From contig JBAQKV010000068.1 of the NCBI GenBank assembly GCA_049301335.1, forward strand, positions 1-12,183: a DNA stretch of 12,183 bases. The letters run 5' to 3'. The position numbers were made by a program, and so were the translations under genes. This DNA comes from JANJWP01 sp049301335 (GTDB lineage: Bacteria; Patescibacteriota; Gracilibacteria; BD1-5; UBA2023). Shown one piece after another: positions 6,848 through 12,183 of this stretch; position 1 is the stretch's first letter, and each line of letters opens with the position of its first letter. A model generated the notes under the pieces. It saw nothing but the letters and a program-made list of their open reading frames with translations, was not told the origin of the DNA and did no database searches.

Positions 6848-6877
6848 ACGCCCTCTCCGATAAGGCTCCCTTTTTCA

Positions 6878-7300
6878 TTACGACGACCAGCCGAGAAGTC
6901 TGGATATGCGTCCGAGCGCCCCTACGGATTTCACGGCTTCCGCTTGCTTCCGGTCGGACTCCTCTTGGTACGGATCGATTTCGCCGTCGTAGATCATGGC
7001 GTGGTATTGCCGACCGATCGAATCCATCCTCTTCAACGCTTCCAGATCGACCTTGTTCGCGAGCGAAGAAGCGTAGTATCCGCAATATTCTTCGACGACC
7101 GATTCGAGATGGAAACGGAACTCTTCCAAATCGTGGTACGAATCTTGGCGGTCGAAATAGTGGACGAGCCATTTTTCGAGCGTAACGACGCCTTTTTCTC
7201 CCGAAAGTTTCGCCAAATGGGCGTTCTTTTCCGTTTCGAAAGCCTCGAAAACCGCATGGGCCTGGGCAAGTATGGGATCGTCTTTGGAACCGAAAGGCAT
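6878..7300 (-). CDS. Unknown acidic, helical cytoplasmic protein
   Basis: Encodes 140 residues ending in TAA, with no UGA codon. It is predicted mostly alpha-helical (long stretches such as AHAVFEAFETEKNAHLAKL and DLEEFRFHLESVVEEY), acidic, with one cysteine and no signal or membrane segment. It begins only 10 bases after the stop of the 7311-8285 gene, so the two are co-transcribed and probably work together. There is no Shine-Dalgarno sequence. Family not recognised. Confidence 0.75.
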   Translation of the reverse strand: MPFGSKDDPILAQAHAVFEAFETEKNAHLAKLSGEKGVVTLEKWLVHYFDRQDSYHDLEEFRFHLESVVEEYCGYYASSLANKVDLEALKRMDSIGRQYHAMIYDGEIDPYQEESDRKQAEAVKSVGALGRISRLLGWSS

Positions 7301-7310
7301 GGGTACTGGA

Positions 7311-8285
7311 TTAGGAAACGAAATGGGGAATCTTGTGACCGGTCTGGTAGGTCGGGAGCAGGTGCGTTTTCAGCGACGCCGCTACGGATTCCCTGACGTA
7401 GGAAGGCACTTTGACATCGTTCACGACGCGGATCGAATTGGTTACGAGAAGATCGAGCGAGCCTTCGAACTGCCGGCGTTCGTAGTTCGCGAGGGCTTTC
7501 GCTTCGTGGCCGTGTTTCACTAGGTACTGTCCGGTCGATTCGATGAGGTCGAGGAGCTTTTTGGTTTCTTCCGGCCCTTTCAACACCATTTCGCGACCTA
7601 CCAGTTCGGCGCATTCGTAGATGCGGGTTCCGGTAAGGACCGGCGGCATTCAGAGGGGAATTTTGAACGTGGCCAGATGTCAGAGCCCTTGGACCGCCTC
7701 CTTTACGCCAAGCGTCACGCCCTCGCGCACTCACGACCTTACCATTCCGATGACGCCGAACCCCATTCAACCGAGGGATTTTCCAATGGAATACGCGTCG
7801 ATATCGAGCAGGTTTTCGGCTTTCGCTTTCATCCCGTCGACGGCGGAAGAAACGAGCTTCTTCACGTTTTCCACGGAAGAGAGCATAGTCGCCAACGCTT
7901 TTACGACGGCTTCGACACCCTGTTCGGCTACGACCTTGAGGAATTCGACGTTTTCGGTCACGAGCGCGTCCACGAGGCCTTTTTTGAATTTCCCCATTCC
8001 GGTGTTGTCTGCGGTTTTGGGAAGGATTCCGAGCCGGTCGTAAAGGTCCTTCTGGATTTCATGGAGTTTTTTCACGACTTCGCGCATCGCGGCGTACCGG
8101 TCGTCCACTTCCTTGCGTTCTTTTTTCTGTTTGGCTTCAAGTTCGGCCGCACCGGGAACCTTTTCCGCGATGAGGGGTTCCGAAATCGCCGCCTTCCGCT
8201 CCAAAACGCCCTTCTCCCGATTTTCATGGGTTTTGGGCGCGGAAGCGAGGTCGGCGAAGCGTATGTCGAGCGCGTTTTCGGACAT
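7311..8285 (-). CDS. Unknown helical protein with four clustered UGA glycines
   Basis: Encodes 324 residues ending in TAA when UGA is glycine; the standard code gives two unrelated-looking fragments. The UGA codons (7769-7767, 7733-7731, 7682-7680, 7652-7650; residues 173, 185, 202 and 212) lie in a glycine-rich, mildly hydrophobic segment (KSLGGMGFGVIGMV to GHLATFKIPLG). Before it come a charged coiled-coil stretch at about residues 50-80 (LEAKQKKERKEVDDRYAAM) and amphipathic helices (LVTENVEFLKVVAEQGVEAV); after it a helical C-terminal domain of about 110 residues. No signal peptide. Family not recognised; the glycine-rich centre could be a membrane-associating or hinge segment. Transcribed from a promoter at 8304-8332, with the 6878 gene as the next cistron. 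Confidence 0.8.
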
Positions 8286-8303
8286 TTGCGAAGTTACCCG
8301 GAC

Positions 8304-8332
8304 ATCGTACCATTTCCCCGCCGGGATGGCAA
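8304..8332 (-). promoter_or_regulatory. Promoter of the 7311-8285/6878-7300 operon
   Basis: On the minus strand TTGCCA (8332-8327), a 17-base spacer, then TACGAT (8309-8304). The ATG at 8285 is 18 bases downstream, so the leader is about a dozen bases. Confidence 0.6.
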
Positions 8333-8341
8333 AAAACTGGC

Positions 8342-9085
8342 TTATTTCGCCGCCCGTTTCATCGAGGCGTACAGAAGGCGGAACAGTTTGCCGAGAAACC
8401 CCGCGATGAAGGCGTTTTCAATGACGATGGACGCTTCGGTGTTGTAATCGATGAACGCAACTTTGTTTCCGTACACGATCATTGAGACGTCGTCGGAGAA
8501 TTCGTCGAGCTCGGGCGGAATGGTGACGATTTCGCGCTCCAGACGGGGCGCCTTTTTTTCGGATTGTCCCGCCGACATGATGACGTAGCGTTCGAGCTCT
8601 TTCTTGTCGCGACGGGTTCGGTAATCGGGCGGAAGGTACGAATTGGCACGGTCGACGTCGCGTTCCGAACTCACGCGGTAGAACGTGTCGCCGGCCTTCA
8701 GCGTGGAGACGATGTCCGAAAACACGTAGGTGACGGCTTTGCGGCCTTCCATGAACTTCACGCTCGGGCGGCGTTCGGCTCGGGAGTGCATTCCGACGAG
8801 ATCGGGCAAAAGGGCGTCGACGTCGTTTTCGAGGTTTTCCAAAAGCGAACGGATGGCTTCGGGCGATTCCGCGGAAAAAAAGCGGCGTTTGCCCCGGAGC
8901 GTTTCCGTGACGAACCCCCTTTCCACGAGGAGCGGGATGAATTTGTACGCGTCCGGGCGGTGGACGCGTGTGCGGTCGACCACGTCGGTAATCGACGATT
9001 CGCCGTGTTCAAGCAGGTCGAGATAGATGGCGGATTCCTTTTCTGAGAGTCCGAGTTTTTTGAGAAGCGACGCGTACCGGTTCAT
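8342..9085 (-). CDS. TrmB-family transcriptional regulator
   Basis: Encodes 247 residues ending in TAA. Residues 1-70 form the winged helix-turn-helix typical of TrmB: LKKLGLSEKESAIYLDLLEHGESSITDVVDRTRVHRPDAYKFIPLLVERGFV, with a wing at GKRRFFSAESPEAIRSLL. A helical spacer follows (to about 100) and then an effector-type domain (VKFMEGRKAVTYVFSDIVSTL, DVSMIVYGNKVAFIDYN) like the phospholipase-D-like domain of TrmB-type proteins. Family members sense sugars in archaea, but the ligand here is unknown. It is divergent from the 9246 gene, and the AT-rich intergenic space carries repeats of TTACGA/CTCGTA that could be its operator. Confidence 0.85.
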   Translation of the reverse strand: MNRYASLLKKLGLSEKESAIYLDLLEHGESSITDVVDRTRVHRPDAYKFIPLLVERGFVTETLRGKRRFFSAESPEAIRSLLENLENDVDALLPDLVGMHSRAERRPSVKFMEGRKAVTYVFSDIVSTLKAGDTFYRVSSERDVDRANSYLPPDYRTRRDKKELERYVIMSAGQSEKKAPRLEREIVTIPPELDEFSDDVSMIVYGNKVAFIDYNTEASIVIENAFIAGFLGKLFRLLYASMKRAAK

Positions 9086-9100
9086 ATCCGTAATGAATTG

Positions 9101-9152
9101 TTACGAAATTTAAAATACCGTTTTTCCTCGTATTGAAAAGGTTTTTTACGAG
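9101..9152. promoter_or_regulatory. Divergent control region with a possible TrmB operator
   Basis: An inverted repeat CTCGTA (9127-9132) / TACGAG (9147-9152) with a 14-base spacer, plus a further TTACGA at 9101-9106, spans the promoter of the TrmB gene: on the minus strand TTTTCA (9139-9134), 16 bases, TATTTT (9117-9112). This arrangement suggests autoregulation, and perhaps control of the plus-strand cluster. Confidence 0.35.
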
Positions 9153-9180
9153 TTGGTCACAATTTTCATACGGTTTAACT
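9153..9180 (+). promoter_or_regulatory. Putative promoter of the 9246-11580 cluster
   Basis: TTGGTC (9153-9158), a 16-base spacer, then TTAACT (9175-9180). The leader to the ATG at 9246 would be about 60 bases; no gene or clear Shine-Dalgarno sequence is seen in it. The sequence TTGGT...ACCAA (9215-9238) is a weak inverted repeat in the leader. Confidence 0.35.
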
Positions 9181-9245
9181 ATGTTTTTAAAAAAGATTTT
9201 CGAAGGGACGTACATTGGTCGTGCTTAGCCATTACCAAGCGCTCC

Positions 9246-9593
9246 ATGCTCACTCCGTCCGAAGTCCGCGAAAAGGTCGCGGCGCTCAGCAAAGAAGAAC
9301 TCGTGTCCGTCGCCGGAAGGCTCGTCAGCGAGAAGGTCGAAAAGATTCTCGAAGATGCGGTGGTCGCCGTGGTCGCCCGACGCAAGAACCAGGTCTCGCT
9401 CGTGCTCAAGGCCAAAGACTGCACCGACCCGGACGAAGACATCCGCGACTTCCTCAAAATCAGCGGATACGAAGACATCAAGGTCTCCTCGGACTTCCCC
9501 GGTTACAACGAAAGCTACGAAGGCACCACCACGATCAAGTTCTCCGTTCCGTCACGAGAAATTCGCGTCACCGGAGATTGGGGAGACCGATAA
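9246..9593 (+). CDS. Small unknown protein ahead of the purine-salvage genes
   Basis: Encodes 115 residues ending in TAA. The N-terminal half is helical and charged (SEVREKVAALSKEELVSVAGRLVSEKVEKILEDAV); the second half looks alpha/beta (VSLVLKAKDCTDPDEDIRDFLKISGYEDIKVSSD, then TTTIKFSVPSREIRVTGDW). No signal, membrane segment or known motif. ATG 9246 was chosen because the frame upstream reads through promoter-like, AT-rich DNA. The MazG-APRT gene follows after 44 bases without a terminator, so the two are likely co-transcribed. Confidence 0.72.
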   Translation: MLTPSEVREKVAALSKEELVSVAGRLVSEKVEKILEDAVVAVVARRKNQVSLVLKAKDCTDPDEDIRDFLKISGYEDIKVSSDFPGYNESYEGTTTIKFSVPSREIRVTGDWGDR

Positions 9594-9637
9594 GCCCTTT
9601 TCGTCCCCACCCTATCAGAATCCAACCCCTCACATCC

Positions 9638-10657
9638 ATGAAATCCCAAGCATCCCAACCCACTGCCGAGGCGCTCGTATCCCGCTGCCGCGAACTCGAA
9701 AAGAAGGCCCATGTCACCCTCGACGACGTACTGAACAAGGCAACCCAAGAAGTCGCCGAAATGCTCGAAGCCCACGTCTCCGGGGACGTTGCCGAAACCC
9801 GCAAAGAAGCCGGGGACGCGCTCTTGAACGTACTTTCGGCGAGTTCGTCCGCCCTGGGCTTCTCGGGGTTGGGCCTCAGATTCGCGTCCGTCAGCTCAAG
9901 CAAACAATCCGCAGCCCCCGCCGCGCTCTTCCAGAAGCTCGGCGCCTGGAACTCGAAAATCCAGTCACTTCGCGGAAGGTACTCCCGCTCGAAAGCCACG
10001 GCCGAGGAAGTGCGCGCCGCGACCGCCGATCTGGTAAGCGCCGTACTCTCGTTCGTTCCGGAAGCCGATCCGGTGGCCATGCTCGCCGATACCGTTTCCA
10101 AGTTCGAAAGCCGCGTCGAAGCCTATCTGCCCGAGCTCGACCTCCGCGACTACGTCGGTGCCCACGCCGACTTCCCAAAGCCGGGAATCCTCTTCCGCGA
10201 CGTCTCCCCCATGCTCGCGAGCCCGGAAGCCATGAAGGTCGCCGCGCACGAAATCGCCCTCCGCTGCAAGGATGCCGAAGCCGTCGTCGGACTCGACGCC
10301 CGCGGGTTCCTCTTCGGTCTCGCCGCCGCCGAAATCCTCGGCAAGCCGTTCGTCATGGTCCGCAAGAAAGGAAAACTCCCCGGAGAGACCATCTCGAAGG
10401 CCTACGCACTTGAATATTGAAAAGAAGTCATTGAAATTCAGAAGCAGGCCGATATATTCGGAAAGAAAGTCGCCGTCGTCGACGACCTCCTCGCGACCGG
10501 CGGAACGGCCCTCGCGGCGGCCGAACTCGTCGAGAAGGCAGGCGGAATCGTGGAAAGCGTCGTCTGCGCCATCGCGCTCGACGATCTCGCCCGAATGCCC
10601 GGACGCAAAGAACTCGAAGCGAAATACCGCGTAGACTGCGTGCTGTCGTACGCGTAA
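9638..10657 (+). CDS. MazG-like domain fused to adenine phosphoribosyltransferase
   Basis: Encodes 339 residues with one UGA glycine at residue 261 (10418-10420), ending in TAA. The C-terminal domain (about 165-339) is adenine phosphoribosyltransferase, which converts adenine and PRPP to AMP: DYVGAHADFPKPGILFRDVSPML, VVGLDARGFLFG, KKGKLPGETISKAYALEY-G, and the PRPP loop VAVVDDLLATGGTA (278-291). The UGA sits at the glycine of the LEYG motif. The N-terminal ~70 residues have the metal-binding signature of all-alpha NTP pyrophosphohydrolases (MazG/HisE type): E38-x2-E41 (ATQEVAEML) and E57-x2-D60 (KEAGDALLNVL). Residues 120-163, ending KFESRVEAY, resemble the closing helices of MazG. Canonical APRT is about 170-180 residues, so this is a fusion. 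Start at ATG 9638; no Shine-Dalgarno sequence. The PRPP synthetase gene follows after 11 bases. Confidence 0.9.
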
Positions 10658-10668
10658 CCGTCCCCACC

Positions 10669-11580
10669 ATGCAATCCCTTCTCACCCACCCGAACTTCGA
10701 CGCGCTCGGCGACGAAGTCGAAGCCCTGCTCCCGGGCAAAATCAACCGCGTCCGGATGAAGTTCGAAACCTTCGACGACGGCTGGCCGAACTTCTTCATC
10801 GACGACGTGAAAAACACCGTCGAGCACGAAGAGGTCACCTACGTGGGCGATTTCTCCCGCCCGGAAGACGTGTTCGCCAACTACGCGGCCATCCGCGGAA
10901 TCCTCGACTACTACGCCGAAAAGGTCCGCGTCATCGTTCCGTACTTCCCGGTAGGAACCATGGAACGCATCTCGAAAAAGGGCGAAGTCGCCACGGCCGC
11001 CTACTACGCCGACATCCTTTCGCACCTTCCGGAAGGACGTTCGGGCAAAACCTCTCTCCACACTTTCGACATTCACGCGCTCTCCGAACGTTTCTTCTTC
11101 GATCCGTTCAAGGTCAACCTCGAGCTCCACTCCGCCATGAAGCTCCTCGACATCCCGGAAGGCGCGGCCATCGTCTTCCCTGACGACGGTGCGGCGAAGC
11201 GCTTCGGCGACAGCTTTCCCAACCACGAGAAAATCGTCTGCATCAAGATTCGCGACGGCGAAAAGCGCATCGTTTCGATTAAGGAAGGCGATCCGGCGGG
11301 TAAGGACGTAGTCATCGTCGACGACCTCATCCAAACGGGCGGAACCCTGCGCGAAGCGGCGGACCTCCTGCGCGCCCGGGGCGCGAAATCGGTCACCGCG
11401 TTCGCCCCGCACGGCGTGTTTCCGGGCGGATCCGAAAAGCGTCTCGCGAGCCATCTCGACCGTCTCATCGTAACCAACTCGCTCCCGCAGAACGCGGCCC
11501 GTGCCGAATCGGTACCGAACATGAGCGTCCTCTCGGTCGCCCCGTTGGTAGCCAAAATCATCGGGCGCGCGGCGAGATAA
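10669..11580 (+). CDS. prs: Ribose-phosphate pyrophosphokinase, plant class II-like
   Basis: Encodes 303 residues ending in TAA, with no UGA. PRPP synthetase makes PRPP from ribose 5-phosphate and ATP. Motifs: FDDGWPNFFI (35-44), PYFPVGTMERISKKGEVATA (91-110), TFDIHALSERFFF (132-144), FPDDGAAKRF (170-179), KRIVSIKEGD (199-208) and the PRPP loop VVIVDDLIQTGGTL (214-227). From memory of the family, the FDIHAL.ERF, PDDGA.KRF and KRIV.IKEGD blocks match plant cytosolic (class II, PRS3/PRS4-like) enzymes much better than the standard bacterial class I enzyme, whose loop is normally DDMIDTAGT. Class II enzymes are described as free of phosphate activation and ADP inhibition; whether this one is cannot be told. 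It sits 11 bases after the APRT fusion, supplying its co-substrate, and is followed by a terminator. Confidence 0.88.
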   Translation: MQSLLTHPNFDALGDEVEALLPGKINRVRMKFETFDDGWPNFFIDDVKNTVEHEEVTYVGDFSRPEDVFANYAAIRGILDYYAEKVRVIVPYFPVGTMERISKKGEVATAAYYADILSHLPEGRSGKTSLHTFDIHALSERFFFDPFKVNLELHSAMKLLDIPEGAAIVFPDDGAAKRFGDSFPNHEKIVCIKIRDGEKRIVSIKEGDPAGKDVVIVDDLIQTGGTLREAADLLRARGAKSVTAFAPHGVFPGGSEKRLASHLDRLIVTNSLPQNAARAESVPNMSVLSVAPLVAKIIGRAAR

Positions 11581-11584
11581 GCAA

Positions 11585-11634
11585 AAACGTAAAAACCCCC
11601 TGCTCCCCCATCCGAGCTTGGGGTTTTTACGTTT
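11585..11634 (+). terminator. Rho-independent terminator of the purine-salvage cluster
   Basis: A perfect 15-base stem AAACGTAAAAACCCC/GGGGTTTTTACGTTT (11585-11599 and 11620-11634) with a 20-base loop. It begins five bases after the PRPP synthetase stop and separates it from the ArsR regulator gene. Confidence 0.8.
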
Positions 11635-11647
11635 ATCATTTCAAAAT

Positions 11648-11678
11648 ATCATGAAATGATTTGCATTCATTTCATGAT
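11648..11678. promoter_or_regulatory. Perfect palindromic operator of the ArsR gene
   Basis: Twelve-base perfect inverted repeat ATCATGAAATGA (11648-11659) / TCATTTCATGAT (11667-11678) with a 7-base spacer. The likely -35 (TTGCAT, 11661-11666) lies in the spacer, so a bound dimer would block RNA polymerase. This geometry is typical of ArsR/SmtB autoregulation. Confidence 0.75.
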
Positions 11679-11688
11679 TTACTAAAAT
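11661..11688 (+). promoter_or_regulatory. Promoter of the ArsR-CcdA operon
   Basis: TTGCAT (11661-11666), a 16-base spacer, then TAAAAT (11683-11688); the ATG is 20 bases downstream. It is embedded in the operator palindrome. Confidence 0.6.
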
Positions 11689-11708
11689 GAATACGTAACG
11701 ATCGTCCC

Positions 11709-12038
11709 ATGCAAAAAAACCTCGCCGAAGTTCAAAAAGAAATGTTTCTGAAGGAAGGGTTCCATCTGGAGTTGGCCAACGTATTTTCCGCACTGGCATC
11801 GGATTGCCGGCTGGAAATCGTCTATCTCCTCCTCCATACCGAATCCCTCCCCTCCGGAGAAATAGGCCGATTGACCAACTGCACGCCTTCGCAGGTGTCG
11901 CAGTACTTGGCTAAAATGCACGAGGCGAAGATCGTTCAGCGGAGCCGGACCTGGCGCGAAGTCACCTACAGTCTCAATCGGTCGGATCCCTTCGTAAAAA
12001 AGCTCATCGACCTGCTTTCTCCTCATTTCGGAAAGTAG
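11709..12038 (+). CDS. ArsR/SmtB-family transcriptional repressor
   Basis: Encodes 109 residues ending in TAG, the usual length for this family of small winged-helix repressors that leave DNA on binding metal or on cysteine oxidation. The core reads ANVFSALASDCRLEIVYLLL, then the helix-turn-helix SGEIGRLTNCTPSQVSQYLAKMHEAKIV, and the wing QRSRTWREVTYSL. The classical ELCVCD metal site in the recognition region is absent; only Cys33 and Cys58 are present. With a CcdA-like thiol transporter 18 bases downstream, a redox or sulfur signal is at least as plausible as arsenic, but that is inference. No Shine-Dalgarno sequence. It very likely represses its own promoter through the palindrome at 11648-11678. 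Confidence 0.88.
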   Translation: MQKNLAEVQKEMFLKEGFHLELANVFSALASDCRLEIVYLLLHTESLPSGEIGRLTNCTPSQVSQYLAKMHEAKIVQRSRTWREVTYSLNRSDPFVKKLIDLLSPHFGK

Positions 12039-12056
12039 CCCCTCATCCTCCGTACT

Positions 12057-12183
12057 ATGGCCTCCCTCGCCTTCGTTGCCTTTCTGGCAGGTATTTTGAC
12101 GATTCTCGCCCCCTGCGTGCTTCCGGTGCTTCCGGTAGTGCTCGCGGGGTCGGCAGGAGAAGACCGAAAAAACTATCCGGCCC
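12057..12183 (+). CDS. CcdA/DsbD-like membrane protein (partial, runs off the window)
   Basis: The first 42 residues are visible and the gene continues past the window end. MASLAFVAFLAGILTILAPC VLPVLPVVLAGS is the first transmembrane helix of the CcdA/DsbD family, whose conserved APCVLPVLP motif carries a redox-active cysteine (here Cys20). Such proteins pass electrons from cytoplasmic thioredoxin across the membrane to extracytoplasmic thiol proteins. It starts 18 bases after the ArsR stop, so it is probably controlled by that repressor. Whether it is a short CcdA or carries extra domains cannot be seen. Confidence 0.82.
   Translation, partial: MASLAFVAFLAGILTILAPCVLPVLPVVLAGSAGEDRKNYPA

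Noticed and set aside
7311..8285. Frameshifted or broken gene (also considered for the pirin, DsbA-like, 5282-6238 and APRT genes)
   Set aside because: The fragments join in the same frame, interrupted only by UGA, and the recognisable ones join at family glycines. A code change explains all of them at once; decay would not.
9153..9245. 31-residue N-terminal extension of the 9246 gene
   Set aside because: The extension crosses promoter-like AT-rich DNA and has an unrelated composition; the ATG at 9246 begins the charged helical protein.
10438..11454. 338-residue minus-strand open frame
   Set aside because: It is the shadow of the APRT and PRPP synthetase genes, both of which have clear motifs on the plus strand.

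Overview
This is a chromosomal segment from an organism that reads UGA as glycine (translation table 25). That code is known from the candidate phyla Gracilibacteria (BD1-5) and Absconditabacteria (SR1) of the CPR/Patescibacteria. Six genes look broken under the standard code but become continuous when UGA is glycine (13 codons in all). In two recognisable proteins the UGA falls on a glycine of the family: the pirin GF-UGA positions and the adenine phosphoribosyltransferase LEY-UGA. All confidently bounded genes end in UAA or UAG. The segment is GC-rich for this group (mid to high 50s percent by eye). Most starts lack a Shine-Dalgarno sequence, and several putative promoters lie only about 18-25 bases upstream of the ATG.

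Layout. 1-820: two small exported proteins on the minus strand (one secreted, one lipoprotein), then a terminator. 821-2272: an ABC-F ATPase (minus). 2273-2657: two divergent promoters. One drives a short terminated minus transcript of unknown nature, the other a small plus-strand membrane protein (2658). 2998-3735: a pirin (minus). 3908-4834: a membrane-anchored DsbA-like thiol oxidoreductase (plus). 4835-8285: a run of five minus-strand genes of unknown function, in about three transcription units. 8342-9085: a TrmB-family regulator (minus). 9246-11580: a plus-strand cluster with a small unknown protein, a MazG-like/adenine phosphoribosyltransferase fusion and a PRPP synthetase resembling the plant class II enzyme, closed by a terminator. 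11648-12183: an ArsR-family regulator behind a perfect palindromic operator, then the start of a CcdA/DsbD-like membrane protein cut by the window end.

How the genes fit together. PRPP synthetase makes the co-substrate of the adenine phosphoribosyltransferase encoded just upstream, so 9638-11580 is a purine-salvage unit. The attached MazG-like domain suggests nucleotide clean-up as well. The DsbA-like protein and the CcdA-like protein, the latter possibly under ArsR control, point to extracytoplasmic thiol-disulfide chemistry. The least explained items are: two small membrane-protein genes that share an AAAAGGGG ribosome-binding site and have only UGA before their terminators, the MazG-APRT fusion, and the short transcript at 2367-2519. 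I see no mobile element, CRISPR array, tRNA or rRNA.
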